From: an uncultured Peptococcaceae bacterium
GTDB lineage: Bacteria; Bacillota; Peptococcia; Peptococcales; Peptococcaceae
Assembly (NCBI GenBank): GCA_947254645.1
Contig: CAMYDW010000008.1
Span: 1 to 59,805, forward strand
Direction of reading: 5' to 3'
DNA: 59,805 bases
This document shows positions 1-8,639 of this stretch, piece by piece. Both the position numbers and the translations under genes were made by a program. How positions within the stretch are numbered: position 1 is the stretch's first letter; every line of letters starts with the position of its first letter. Below the pieces are notes generated by a model. That model saw nothing but the letters and a program-made list of their open reading frames with translations, did no database searches and had not been told where the DNA came from.

Positions 1-40
1 TTCCAAGCCAGCTACGTGGGTTCGATTCCCATCACCCGCT
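1..40 (+). tRNA. tRNA-Gly (TCC), 3' part only
   Basis: The window opens inside the anticodon loop. The T-arm (GTGGG TTCGATT CCCAT) and the 3' acceptor strand CACCCGC with discriminator T are complete. With a four-base variable loop the anticodon is TCC at positions 2-4, and the acceptor strand matches Firmicute tRNA-Gly. The 5' half lies outside the window. Confidence 0.8.
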
Positions 41-42
41 TT

Positions 43-116
43 GTGCCTGTAGCTCAGCTGGATAGAGCATCGGACTTCTAATCCGAGGGTCGGGGGTTCG
101 AATCCCTCCAGGCACG
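43..116 (+). tRNA. tRNA-Arg (TCT)
   Basis: The acceptor stem GTGCCTG/CAGGCAC closes exactly. The D-arm contains AGCTCAGCTGGATAGAGC and the anticodon loop CTTCTAA gives TCT. The T-arm is GGGGG TTCGAAT CCCTC and the discriminator base is G. It is the second member of a closely spaced tRNA cluster, and CCA is not encoded. Confidence 0.95.
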
Positions 117-136
117 CTTATATTCTTCAACCATAT

Positions 137-210
137 GGTGGGTGTGGCGAAGTGGCTAACGCACCGGATTGTGGCTCCGGCATTCGTGGGTTCGATTCCC
201 ATCATCCACC
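137..210 (+). tRNA. tRNA-His (GTG)
   Basis: The anticodon loop TTGTGGC lies between CCGGA and TCCGG and gives GTG. The acceptor GTGGGTG/CATCCAC has one G-T pair. An extra encoded G at 137 faces C210, the G-1:C73 identity pair typical of tRNA-His. Confidence 0.95.
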
Positions 211-232
211 TTTGCTCCGAAGAGCTTGATTT

Positions 233-304
233 TGGGGTATAGCCAAGCGGTAAGGCAACGGACTTTGACTCCGTCACTCGCAGGTTCGAATCCTGCTACC
301 CCAG
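233..304 (+). tRNA. tRNA-Gln (TTG)
   Basis: The acceptor stem TGGGGTA/TACCCCA is perfect with discriminator G. The anticodon loop CTTTGAC gives TTG. The T-arm GCAGG TTCGAAT CCTGC is intact. It lies only three bases before the next tRNA, so the cluster is probably cotranscribed. Confidence 0.95.
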
Positions 305-307
305 TAT

Positions 308-380
308 GTGCCATTAGCTCAGTTGGTAGAGCACCTGACTTTTAATCAGGGTGTCGAAGGTTCGAATCCTTCATGGCACA
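308..380 (+). tRNA. tRNA-Lys (TTT)
   Basis: The acceptor GTGCCAT/ATGGCAC carries discriminator A. The anticodon loop CTTTTAA gives TTT. The body matches the Firmicute tRNA-Lys pattern. It is the last tRNA of the cluster and is followed directly by a terminator. Confidence 0.95.
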
Positions 381-381
381 T

Positions 382-411
382 AAAGCACGATGTTCGCATC
401 GTGCTTTTTTT
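382..411 (+). terminator. Terminator of the tRNA cluster
   Basis: The hairpin AAGCACGATG-TTCG-CATCGTGCTT has a UUCG tetraloop and is followed by a run of T. It ends the plus-strand tRNA operon. Confidence 0.9.
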
Positions 412-446
412 TATTTTATCTTATTCTTCTCCTTATTTAAGTTGTA

Positions 447-489
447 TAAAAAAAGAGCTTTTCCTTTTTAAGGAAAAGCTCTTTTTTTA
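447..489 (-). terminator. Terminator of the rnc-smc-ftsY operon
   Basis: A long stem (AGAGCTTTTCC pairing with GGAAAAGCTCT) is flanked by A and T runs on both sides, so it can work in either direction. On the minus strand it sits at the stop codon of the deaminase gene and ends that operon. Confidence 0.85.
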
Positions 490-1779
490 TACAATTCGCT
501 TTGCAATTTTTTGGCACTCAAAAAGAATTTTTTCTTTATCTAATGTTAGAAATTCGCCATGATGATAGACGCAATTTCCATCAACAAAAACAGCATCAAT
601 ATCTCCTGCTTGAGCAGCATAGGCTATATTATTAATGCGATCATGATAAGGAATATTCCATGGTTGGGTCAATTTAAAGAGGGTTATATCCGCTTTCTTT
701 CCGACCTCTAATGACCCAATTTTGTCTTGCAGGTGCAGGGCCTTAGCCCCTTGAATGGTAGCCATATTGATGGCTTGACGCGCCCCCATTTCTTCTGCAT
801 TGTAATGACGGACTTTATGAATCAAGGCAGCAGTTTGCAATTCCCTGAGCATATTCAAGGTATTATTACTAGAAGCACCATCGGTCCCTAACCCAACTGT
901 AATGCCTTTTTGTTGCATTTTGACAACATCTGCTATACCGCTTGCCAATTTAAGGTTGCTGACAGGATTATGTGCCACAGTCACATTGTTTTGAGCAAAA
1001 ATATTCATATCTTCCTCTGTCATCCAAACACAGTGCGCTGCCAAGGTCGGGTTATCAAAAATTTCCAAGGATGCCAGCCAAGCTGTTGGTGTCATATTGT
1101 ATTCTTTTTGGATAAACTCAACTTCTTCTTTTGTTTCGGCGACATGAATATGAATGCCTGTCTGTCGCTCTCTGGCATGTTGAGCCATTTCTTGAATATA
1201 GGCGCCTGGGCAAGTATTTGGTGCATGTGGGCCATACCAAACATGAATACGATCATGTTCTGCACCATGCCATTTGGCATAAAGGGCATCATTTTCTGAA
1301 ATACCTTTTTTTACGGAATCAAACATGCCCACACTGCCACGACTTATAATGGCACGTATGCCACTTTTCTTCACAGCCTCAGCAATAGCATCGCAGTGAT
1401 CATACATTTCCATGAAGCAAGTTGTTCCACTTGCAAACATTTCTAAGAGGCCAAGCTGCGTGCCCCAAAACACATCATTGTCTGTTAATTTTGCTTCTGC
1501 AGGCCAAATATAGTCATTTAACCAGCGAGATAAAGGCATATCACCACCTAAGTCTCTCAATAAAGACATGGCAACATGCGTATGGGTATTAATAAACCCT
1601 GGCAGGGCTAAATACTCTGTCCCGCTAATAATTTTTGCACTGCCATCAAGGTGTGTTTCTGATATGCTACCAATCTGAGTAATAATGCCATCTTCAACTA
1701 GAATATCCCCACAAAGGGCATTTTCTGCTTGGGTATCATAGTAATAGATGTTTTTAAAGAGTATCTGTTGCATCTTCAT
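487..1779 (-). CDS. mtaD: 5-methylthioadenosine/S-adenosylhomocysteine deaminase (amidohydrolase)
   Basis: A cytosolic metal-dependent amidohydrolase of the TRZ/ATZ/chlorohydrolase family. Members of this subgroup deaminate S-adenosylhomocysteine and methylthioadenosine to the inosyl compounds, recycling SAM by-products. Visible family marks are the zinc motif GFINTHTH near residue 60, HVAETKEE near 215, AAHCVW near 245 and GTDGASSNN near 295. At 430 residues it has the usual length. Its start overlaps the end of ftsY by 26 bases, so it is the last gene of that operon. A second in-frame ATG at 1773 has a better-spaced GAGG (9 nt) than the ATG at 1779 (3 nt), so the protein may be two residues shorter. 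The exact substrate (SAH, MTA or adenosine) is inferred. Confidence 0.85.
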   Translation of the reverse strand: MKMQQILFKNIYYYDTQAENALCGDILVEDGIITQIGSISETHLDGSAKIISGTEYLALPGFINTHTHVAMSLLRDLGGDMPLSRWLNDYIWPAEAKLTDNDVFWGTQLGLLEMFASGTTCFMEMYDHCDAIAEAVKKSGIRAIISRGSVGMFDSVKKGISENDALYAKWHGAEHDRIHVWYGPHAPNTCPGAYIQEMAQHARERQTGIHIHVAETKEEVEFIQKEYNMTPTAWLASLEIFDNPTLAAHCVWMTEEDMNIFAQNNVTVAHNPVSNLKLASGIADVVKMQQKGITVGLGTDGASSNNTLNMLRELQTAALIHKVRHYNAEEMGARQAINMATIQGAKALHLQDKIGSLEVGKKADITLFKLTQPWNIPYHDRINNIAYAAQAGDIDAVFVDGNCVYHHGEFLTLDKEKILFECQKIAKRIV

Positions 1780-2785
1780 CTTCCTCTTTTTCTTCGGTTT
1801 CTTCCAAGGATGATTCTTCTATGTCTAAAAATAAGGCCTCTGCAAAAGATCTAGGATTAAAAACTTGCAAATGTTCTTTTTGTTCGCCAACACCGATGTA
1901 TTTAATCGGTAAATCATATTCCTCTTTAATACCTATGACCACACCACCTTTAGCAGTGCCATCTAATTTAGTAAGTACAACACCAGTGACACCTGCTGTT
2001 TCTTTAAAAACCTTTGCTTGATTGAGGGCATTTTGTCCTGTGGTTGCGTCTAAAACCAATAAGACATCTCTTAATGCATCTGGAGCTTCTCTATCAATAA
2101 TCTTTCTGATTTTAGACAATTCGTTCATCAGGTTGGTTTTATTTTGTAAACGTCCTGCAGTATCAATCAATAGCACATCACATTTTCTTGATTTTGCAGC
2201 AGCAATCGAATCAAACACCACCGCTGCTGGATCTGCTCCTTCTTGGTGAGCAATGACATCGCATCCTACTCGTTCACCCCAAATTTTCAACTGATCAGAG
2301 GCTGCTGCACGGAAGGTATCAGCCGCACCAAGAATAACCTTGTGACCTTGTTCTTTTAATTGATAGGCAATTTTACCAATGCTTGTCGTTTTACCCACAC
2401 CATTCACCCCTACAAACAAGACAATGTTTAGGGTATTTTCTTCAAGATGAATTGGCTTTTCATCTTCTCCAAGCAGCTCTGCCAGTTCTTCTGCAAAAGC
2501 TTCTTGTAATTGCTCACTGTTTTTAAGCTTATCCTTGCGTTCTCGTTCACGTAATCTTTCAACTAATGCAAGAGAAGTTTGAACACCCACATCCCCTTGA
2601 ATCAAGGCTTCTTCGATTTCATCATACAAATCATCATCAATGGCCTTCCCTGAAAGAAGTCCAAACATTTTCTCCATAAAACCTTTTCTTGTTTTAGAAA
2701 GGCCTTCGTTTAACTCTTGATTAAATGCCTCAGCATCTGTTTTAACTTCTTGTGTATTTTTTTTGAAAAGACTAAAAAATCCCAT
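1754..2785 (-). CDS. ftsY: Signal recognition particle receptor FtsY
   Basis: The SRP-type GTPase that docks ribosome-nascent-chain-SRP complexes at the membrane translocon. The NG domain is complete: P-loop GVNGVGKTTS near residue 125, DTFRAAASDQL, DTAGRLQNK, TKLDGTAKGG and the closing GVGEQKEHLQVF. The N-terminal acidic A domain is short. The protein is unusual in having an extra acidic tail of about 23 residues after the NG domain, rich in Glu and Asp (EETEEKEEDED). The tail is encoded partly in the stretch that overlaps the downstream deaminase gene. The gene starts 5 bases after smc, the usual Firmicute arrangement. Confidence 0.97.
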   Translation of the reverse strand: MGFFSLFKKNTQEVKTDAEAFNQELNEGLSKTRKGFMEKMFGLLSGKAIDDDLYDEIEEALIQGDVGVQTSLALVERLRERERKDKLKNSEQLQEAFAEELAELLGEDEKPIHLEENTLNIVLFVGVNGVGKTTSIGKIAYQLKEQGHKVILGAADTFRAAASDQLKIWGERVGCDVIAHQEGADPAAVVFDSIAAAKSRKCDVLLIDTAGRLQNKTNLMNELSKIRKIIDREAPDALRDVLLVLDATTGQNALNQAKVFKETAGVTGVVLTKLDGTAKGGVVIGIKEEYDLPIKYIGVGEQKEHLQVFNPRSFAEALFLDIEESSLEETEEKEEDEDATDTL

Positions 2786-2790
2786 AGTAA

Positions 2791-5700
2791 TTATCCTTCC
2801 TCATCTAAAAAATCAGTCAATCTCACAGAAACTTGTTTAGAAACACCATTATTATCCATGGTGATACCATACAAAACAGCAGCAGCTTCCATTGTTCCCT
2901 TACGATGTGATATGACAATAAATTGCGTACGCTCTGCATATGTTTTAATAAAAGCTGCAAATCGTTCAACATTTGCTTCGTCAAGAGCCGCTTCAATTTC
3001 ATCAAGAATAACAAACGGACTTGGTCGTACTTCTAATAACGCAAATAAAAGTGCTGTTGCAGTCAGTGCTCTCTCTCCACCTGACAAAAGTGTTAATACA
3101 CGTTCATTTTTACCTGGTGGTTGCGCAATAATTTCTACCCCTGTTTCTAAGTATCTACCAGGCATAGACAGCTCTAAGCGCGCTTGACCACCGTTGAACA
3201 TTTCTGTAAAGATGTGTGTAAATTTGTCATTGATTTTTTCATAGGTTACTTTGAAGCTTTCTGCCATTGTCACTTCCATATCATGAATGATCGTTTCAAG
3301 TTTTTCTTTGGCTGTATGCAAATCTTGAATTTGTCCATCTAAAAAGGCCGCTCTTTCTTTAACCACTTGATATTCTTCAAGAGCAGTAAAATTAATCTCT
3401 CCTAGATGATCCATTTTCTGTTTGAGTTTTTTTAATGTTATTGCAGCATTGGTTAAATCTTTTGTTAAGTCGGCTTCACCGATGGCTGCTTCTGGCGTCA
3501 ATTGAAAATCTTCGTTTAATTGTTCCACGACTTGTAGCAGATGTTCTTCACTGCGTTCTAGTTGCGTTGATACTTTATTGTATTCTCGCCAAACCGACTC
3601 GTTTTCGCGCCGTATTTCCCCAAGTTTTTTTTCTACTTGTTTGGCTTCTCCTTCTAGCACGCCAAGCTGATTTTTATCCTCTGCTATTGTTCCTTCATGA
3701 GAATGAAATAATACCATTGCATCATTTAATTTTGTTTTACACAACTCAGCTTCTTTCAGAATATCAGCCAGAGAGGCTTCTAATGCTGTTTTTTCAACTG
3801 TTTTTTCCTGAACTTGATGCAACAGAGATTGACAACGTTCCTGTATTTCAATAAATCGTAGTTTTTGCGTTTGGTATTTCTCTTCTTCAGCTGCTTGAAG
3901 AACACGTTTATTCTGCAAAAATTCCGCGGCAGAGCGTCTTTCTGCTTCTATTTTTGGTAAATCGACCTGATATGCTACTAATTTCTCTTCGACCGATTTT
4001 AAGAGCGCTTCTATTTCTTTTGCGTTTTTATCAATGACACTCAATTCATCTTGAGAGCGTTCTTTGTTTGTGTTTAACTCTTGTTTATTATAATTTTCAA
4101 ATGCCTCTTCTTTTTTTATACGCTCAAGCTCCGTGATGGATTGTTTGAGTAATACATCGAGTGCATGAGATTGCAGATGTTTTTCTTGTAAAAGCTGTTG
4201 CTTTTCTTGGAGTAACTGTTGATTGACCCGACGTTTTTCTTCAGAAATCGCCAACGCTTTTTTCAAGTCTTCTACATCGTTTTGGCTTTGTTCAATTTTA
4301 TTTTTTAAGAGCACCATTTCATTTTTTCTAAAAACAATAGAGCTCCGTTTTTTACTGTGTCCACCTGTCATCATTCCGCCAGGTGCTATCACATCACCAT
4401 CTAATGTGACAAAACGATATTTAGACCCAGTCTTCTTAGCCAAGGCTGTAGCCGAGGCCAAGTCTTTTAAAACCCATACATGGCCTAAAAGTTGTGCCAT
4501 CACTGCTTCATATTTCGCATCATAGGAGACTAAATCAAGGGCCAAGCCAACAACAGCGTCATTATTAAATTGAATATCTTGTCGGCGTCCTTTCACAAGG
4601 TTCAATGGCATAAAGGTTGCTCTGCCACGCTTTTCCTTTTTTAGCCACTGAATGGCCAATTGGGCCGCTTGATCATTTTCCACGACAATATTTTGTGATG
4701 CACTACCTAAGGTATTATCAATGGCTGTTAAATATGCGGGTGGAATCTCTAACAGTTGTAAAACAGAACCCAATACACCTTCTAATTTTTTCTGTTTTTT
4801 AGCCTGTAATACGGCTTGAACCCCTTGAAAGTAGCCTTCTCCACCTTCTTCAAATTCTTTGAGGGTTGCTAGACGACTGGCATTGACGGAATACTCTTGT
4901 TCTTTAGTTTGGATGTTTTGATTGATAGCTTGACAACTTTTTGAAAGTTCTTCTGTTTGATCACTTAGCGCAATCACTTCATCTCCCAATGATTGCATCG
5001 CATTATTAAGCTGCTCGCTTTCTTTTTGATGTGTGCTAACATCTTTTTCTACAAGTTGTCTTTGTCTGTCTAAATCACTTAATCGACTTTCCAAGCGTTC
5101 ATGTCTTGCTTGATCACCTGTTAGCGCTTGTAATAATCTGGTTCTCTCATTATTATTTGCAGCTTGTCGACTAAACACTTCGAATTGCTCTCCTTGAAGT
5201 GCTTTGATGTCATTTTGTACGGCTGTATATTTATTTTCAATGCCTAACAAGGATTCTTGAGCCTTGTTTACTTCTGCTGCTATTTTCTCATGATTCATTT
5301 CATAAACAGACAAGGTTTTTTCAATGTCTTGATAGAGCGCTTCATCCTTTTCTTTCTGTAAAAGGAAGGCTGATAATTCCTTTTCAGTTTGGACCAGGTT
5401 TTTCTCTGTGTGAGTGCTGCGTTCATCAAGAATACTAGATTCTTTTTCGTATTTTTCTACTTCTCGTAAAACATCAACAAAGGCATTTTGAGAAAGCTCT
5501 ATTTGTTGTCGTTTTTTATCTAATGCGACTTTTTTTTCGGTTAGCTTGGCTTCTTCTGTATTAAGCAGCGTTTGAGTTTCTATTGCTTTTTCATGCAACG
5601 CCTCTACTGCTTGATGATTGGTTTCATAAATCTTCTGTTCATCTATATAACGCTGACTTAAAAAAGCCAATTGCAGTGCTTCTTCCTCTTCTTTAAGGGC

Positions 5701-6348
5701 TCTATATTTTTTTACTTTTTCTGCTTGAATAGAAAGAGGTTCTAGCCGCTCTTCTAATTCAAAGAGCAAGTCATCCAGACGTGTCATATCTTCATTTGTT
5801 GCAGCAAGCTTACGTTCAGCTTCGATTTTGCGATACTTATATTTACTGATGCCAGCAGCTTCCTCAATGAGCCCACGTCGCTCTTCGGCTTTTAGCGTTA
5901 AAATTTCTTCTATTTTACCTTGCCCAATCACACTAAAGCCGTCTTTGCCAAGACCGGTATCCATAAACAGTTCATGAATATCTTTTAATCGGCATACACT
6001 TTTATTTAGTTGATAAGTGCTCTCCCCAGAGCGGTGTAAGGTACGAGAAACTTCCACCTCTTTATATTCAACAGGAAAGATGCCCATAGAATTATCTAGG
6101 ACCATCGTGACCCGTGCCATTCCAACTGGCTTTCTGTCCACACTTCCTGAAAAAATAACATCTTCCATTTTCGAGCCACGCAGTGTTTTAACACTTTGTT
6201 CCCCTAATACCCATCGAATGGCATCTACGACATTGCTTTTACCACTACCGTTGGGGCCGACAATCGCAGTGACACCTGGCGAGAAATCAAAATGCACCTT
6301 GTCTGCAAAGGATTTGAAGCCTTGTATTTCTAATGATTTTAAAAACAT
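2791..6348 (-). CDS. smc: Chromosome partition protein SMC
   Basis: The structural maintenance of chromosomes ATPase that, with ScpA and ScpB, compacts and segregates the nucleoid. The Walker A motif GPNGSGKSN is at residues 31-39. Two long coiled-coil arms flank a hinge at about 510-670, which includes the Gly-rich segment APGGMMTGG. The C-terminal head carries the signature LSGGERALTA and the Walker B segment FVILDEIEAALDEANVERF. At 1185 residues the length matches Bacillus SMC. It lies between the radical SAM gene (3-base gap) and ftsY. scpA and scpB are not in the window. Confidence 0.98.
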   Translation of the reverse strand: MFLKSLEIQGFKSFADKVHFDFSPGVTAIVGPNGSGKSNVVDAIRWVLGEQSVKTLRGSKMEDVIFSGSVDRKPVGMARVTMVLDNSMGIFPVEYKEVEVSRTLHRSGESTYQLNKSVCRLKDIHELFMDTGLGKDGFSVIGQGKIEEILTLKAEERRGLIEEAAGISKYKYRKIEAERKLAATNEDMTRLDDLLFELEERLEPLSIQAEKVKKYRALKEEEEALQLAFLSQRYIDEQKIYETNHQAVEALHEKAIETQTLLNTEEAKLTEKKVALDKKRQQIELSQNAFVDVLREVEKYEKESSILDERSTHTEKNLVQTEKELSAFLLQKEKDEALYQDIEKTLSVYEMNHEKIAAEVNKAQESLLGIENKYTAVQNDIKALQGEQFEVFSRQAANNNERTRLLQALTGDQARHERLESRLSDLDRQRQLVEKDVSTHQKESEQLNNAMQSLGDEVIALSDQTEELSKSCQAINQNIQTKEQEYSVNASRLATLKEFEEGGEGYFQGVQAVLQAKKQKKLEGVLGSVLQLLEIPPAYLTAIDNTLGSASQNIVVENDQAAQLAIQWLKKEKRGRATFMPLNLVKGRRQDIQFNNDAVVGLALDLVSYDAKYEAVMAQLLGHVWVLKDLASATALAKKTGSKYRFVTLDGDVIAPGGMMTGGHSKKRSSIVFRKNEMVLLKNKIEQSQNDVEDLKKALAISEEKRRVNQQLLQEKQQLLQEKHLQSHALDVLLKQSITELERIKKEEAFENYNKQELNTNKERSQDELSVIDKNAKEIEALLKSVEEKLVAYQVDLPKIEAERRSAAEFLQNKRVLQAAEEEKYQTQKLRFIEIQERCQSLLHQVQEKTVEKTALEASLADILKEAELCKTKLNDAMVLFHSHEGTIAEDKNQLGVLEGEAKQVEKKLGEIRRENESVWREYNKVSTQLERSEEHLLQVVEQLNEDFQLTPEAAIGEADLTKDLTNAAITLKKLKQKMDHLGEINFTALEEYQVVKERAAFLDGQIQDLHTAKEKLETIIHDMEVTMAESFKVTYEKINDKFTHIFTEMFNGGQARLELSMPGRYLETGVEIIAQPPGKNERVLTLLSGGERALTATALLFALLEVRPSPFVILDEIEAALDEANVERFAAFIKTYAERTQFIVISHRKGTMEAAAVLYGITMDNNGVSKQVSVRLTDFLDEEG

Positions 6349-6351
6349 GTG

Positions 6352-7344
6352 TCACCCTCTACTAACCTTATTATCTTTAATTGTTTCATCATCTATTATT
6401 AACACCTGTTGGTTTGTCAATTCCTCAATAAAACGAATATTTTCTTTCTTTTGTCCCACTGCTTGAGAATGATACTTTGGTGATACATGAAAAATAATTG
6501 TATCATTCTCCTCTTTTTGAAGAAGAGAAAGCATTTGATGTCTGAATACACGTGCAAGAACATACTCCCCAAAAGCTGGATGATACCCACCAGCAACAAT
6601 ATCATCACCACTGGTCAGATTTTCCTCTGCTTGCAATCCAATTCTTATAATTGGGATATCCGCTTTCTGTAATTCTTCACTCATCGTTGCGACCGTTTCA
6701 ACCAATTCATCAAAAGACCATGGCCGATAGGTGCCAGATAAGTAGCTTTTTTCTAAAGCCGTCTCTTTAATCACCATAGTGGGATACAGTCTTACAAAAG
6801 AAGGGGATGCCTGAATCACCTGCTGACAGGTTTTTAAGCTTTTTTCTGGCGTATCCCCTGGCAGGGCAATCATTAATTGTACACCACATGAAAAGCCATA
6901 AGACTTCACACGACTGATGGCATCAATTGCTGTCTGGGCATCATGTCCACGACCACTTTTTAATAAAACCGTTTCATCAAGAGATTGCACACCAATCTCA
7001 ATCGTATCTACGGCATACTGCTTTAAACGTTCTAAAATGCTCTCATCAAGTGCATCCGGTCTTGTAGATAATCGAATACCTTTGATCAAACCACGCATTT
7101 TTAGTTTATAAGCAGAGGTTAATAATGACAATTGTATCTGCTCATCAATAGCGGTAAAGCTCCCACCATAAAAAGCCAATTCTGGACGGACACCACTGCT
7201 TTCAAACCAGTCTTTAGCTAGCATTTCCATTTCTTCAGCGTCGGGAATCGGCCATTCTCCTGCAATTTTATATTGATTACAAAAGACACATTGGTGTGGG
7301 CACCCCATATGCGGCACAAAAATTGGTAAAATGACATGCTTCAT
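6352..7344 (-). CDS. Elp3-like radical SAM protein without acetyltransferase domain
   Basis: A radical SAM enzyme of the COG1243/Elp3-like group. The cluster motif CPHQCVFC is at residues 14-21, followed by FYGGSFTAI and a Pro/Gly-rich barrel (GVQSLDETVL, GLQAEENL). It is about 330 residues, so it has the radical SAM part but not the C-terminal GNAT domain of true Elp3. The start at 7344 is chosen because ATGA overlaps the stop codon of rnc and an AGGGA lies 7 nt upstream; a longer reading from 7377 would run into rnc. The position between rnc and smc is conserved in several Firmicute lineages. A role in RNA modification is likely only by analogy; the substrate is unknown. Confidence 0.8.
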   Translation of the reverse strand: MKHVILPIFVPHMGCPHQCVFCNQYKIAGEWPIPDAEEMEMLAKDWFESSGVRPELAFYGGSFTAIDEQIQLSLLTSAYKLKMRGLIKGIRLSTRPDALDESILERLKQYAVDTIEIGVQSLDETVLLKSGRGHDAQTAIDAISRVKSYGFSCGVQLMIALPGDTPEKSLKTCQQVIQASPSFVRLYPTMVIKETALEKSYLSGTYRPWSFDELVETVATMSEELQKADIPIIRIGLQAEENLTSGDDIVAGGYHPAFGEYVLARVFRHQMLSLLQKEENDTIIFHVSPKYHSQAVGQKKENIRFIEELTNQQVLIIDDETIKDNKVSRG

Positions 7345-8060
7345 GAATTTTTCCCTACTGGTGGTAGCTCGCCACATTTCATCAGGGCTTTCATCGCCGC
7401 TTCACGTTGCGCAATTTTCTTAGATTTTCCTTTTCCTTGCCCAAAACTTTCCCCATCGATTTGTACTTCCACAAAAAATACACGGTCGTGGGCTGGCCCA
7501 CTTTCGTCTAAAAGTATATATTCAACTTCACGCCCAGGTGTTCTTTGAATAAATTCTTGCAAGCGCGTTTTATAATCACCATAATACCCATCATTGACAC
7601 GTTGAATCGCCTGTGAAAGATAGAGAAGAACCATTTCTTTTAGTGCATCTACGCCACAGCTTAAATAAATAGCCCCACAAACAGCCTCCCAAGCATCCGC
7701 CAAGTTTGATGGTCTTGTTGCACCGCCAGAAAGCGTTTCACCACGTCCTAGTAATAAATAGTTATTGAGCCCTAGCTTGAGAGCTGCTTCTGCTAGAGCT
7801 TCTTCACAGACTAAGCTGGCCCGCATCTTGGTCAATTTCCCTTCATCATAAGTTGGAAATTGATGATATAAATAGTGACCCATTAATAAGTCAATCACAG
7901 CATCTCCCAAAAATTCAAGCCGTTGATTATCCCCTTCAGCTTGCTTTTCTACCGCATAAGATGGATGGATTAGGGCTTGATGTAATAATTTAATATCGAT
8001 GCCACTCACTCCGATGGTTTTCATCAGCTCATAAAGTGCTTTTTTACGGCGTGCTTCCAT
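7341..8060 (-). CDS. rnc: Ribonuclease III
   Basis: A double-strand-specific endoribonuclease that processes rRNA precursors and structured RNAs. The signature NQRLEFLGDAVIDL sits near residue 45 and contains the catalytic acidic residues. The second acidic cluster follows near DAWEAVCGAIY. The C-terminal double-stranded RNA-binding domain ends with GKSKKIAQREAAMKAL. At 239 residues it is the normal size. A strong AAAGGGGG precedes the ATG at 8060. It is the first gene of the rnc-radical SAM-smc-ftsY-mtaD operon and is divergent from the NifX-like gene. Confidence 0.97.
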   Translation of the reverse strand: MEARRKKALYELMKTIGVSGIDIKLLHQALIHPSYAVEKQAEGDNQRLEFLGDAVIDLLMGHYLYHQFPTYDEGKLTKMRASLVCEEALAEAALKLGLNNYLLLGRGETLSGGATRPSNLADAWEAVCGAIYLSCGVDALKEMVLLYLSQAIQRVNDGYYGDYKTRLQEFIQRTPGREVEYILLDESGPAHDRVFFVEVQIDGESFGQGKGKSKKIAQREAAMKALMKCGELPPVGKNS

Positions 8061-8156
8061 CTCAATTCCCCCTTTCGCATAATAATATTATTGTACACGG
8101 TAGGTGTTTGACACGCAAGTATAGCAAATAACCTGTACGCCTTAGGGATTTGGGTA

Positions 8157-8162
8157 TATAAT
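8157..8162 (+). promoter_or_regulatory. -10 element of the NifX-like gene
   Basis: A perfect TATAAT lies 28 nt before the ATG at 8190. No clear -35 hexamer is visible 16-18 nt upstream; the TTGACA at 8108-8113 is too far away to pair with it. Confidence 0.45.
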
Positions 8163-8189
8163 AAGTAGTATACAAAGGAGGCTAATACT

Positions 8190-8543
8190 ATGAAAATTGC
8201 ATTACCAACTCGTGAAGGAAATATTGACAACCATTTTGGTCATTGCGAATATTTTACTGTTGCCACTGTAGAAAATAATAAGGTGCTCGAAACTGAACGT
8301 GTAGAGTCCCCTGAAGGTTGTGGCTGCAAATCTGATATTGCACCAACACTTGCCAAGATGGGCGTTCGCCTTCTTTTAGGCGGCAACATGGGTGATGGCG
8401 CAAAAACTGTACTTAATAGCAACGGTATTCAAGTCATTCGTGGATGTTCTGGTCCAATTGAAACTGTACTGGATGATTATATCGCTGGAAAACTATCTGA
8501 TAATCAAATTGCATGTGACCATCACGATTGCAATCACCACTAA
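8190..8543 (+). CDS. NifX/NifB-C-terminal-like iron-molybdenum cofactor-binding domain protein with His/Cys tail
   Basis: A 117-residue single-domain protein of the dinitrogenase FeMo-cofactor family (COG1433). Small stand-alone members occur in many anaerobes without nitrogenase and are thought to bind metal or iron-sulfur species. The N-terminus MKIALPTREGNIDNHFGHC is characteristic. Cysteines occur in GCGCKSD and RGCSGP, and the C-terminus ends in a metal-chelating cluster, CDHHDCNHH. AAAGGAGG stands 8 nt before the ATG and a terminator follows, so it is probably monocistronic. No nif genes are in the window; its function here is not known. Confidence 0.8.
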   Translation: MKIALPTREGNIDNHFGHCEYFTVATVENNKVLETERVESPEGCGCKSDIAPTLAKMGVRLLLGGNMGDGAKTVLNSNGIQVIRGCSGPIETVLDDYIAGKLSDNQIACDHHDCNHH

Positions 8544-8548
8544 AAGCA

Positions 8549-8581
8549 AAGAGCCAATTTATGCAAATTGGCTCTTTTTAT
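8549..8581 (+). terminator. Terminator of the NifX-like gene
   Basis: An 11-bp stem AGAGCCAATTT/AAATTGGCTCT with a 4-base loop is followed by TTTTTA, seven bases after the stop codon. Confidence 0.9.
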
Positions 8582-8604
8582 TTTTAAATTGTTATATTTT
8601 TATA

Positions 8605-8633
8605 TTGACAAATATCTTGATACCCCCTAGAAT
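8605..8633 (+). promoter_or_regulatory. Sigma-A type promoter of the T-box/trp transporter operon
   Basis: TTGACA (8605-8610), a 17-nt spacer and TAGAAT (8628-8633) form a near-consensus promoter. Transcription would begin near 8640, just before the T-box leader. Confidence 0.75.
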
Positions 8634-8639
8634 AACGTT

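Noticed and set aside
32..277. Minus-strand reading frame of 81 codons across the tRNA cluster, and a plus-strand frame at 308-562
   Set aside because: Both run through clear tRNA genes and the terminators behind them; their apparent protein sequence is only translated tRNA.
910..1299. Plus-strand frame of 129 codons inside the deaminase gene
   Set aside because: It is antisense to a well-conserved enzyme, has an unusual His/Cys/Phe-rich composition and no ribosome site.
3435..3854. Plus-strand Leu-rich frame inside smc
   Set aside because: It is the complement of coiled-coil codons; the Leu richness comes from antisense Glu/Gln/Lys codons.
8108..8162. TTGACA at 8108 as -35 for the NifX-like gene
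   Set aside because: The distance to the TATAAT is 43 nt, far from the 16-18 nt needed.
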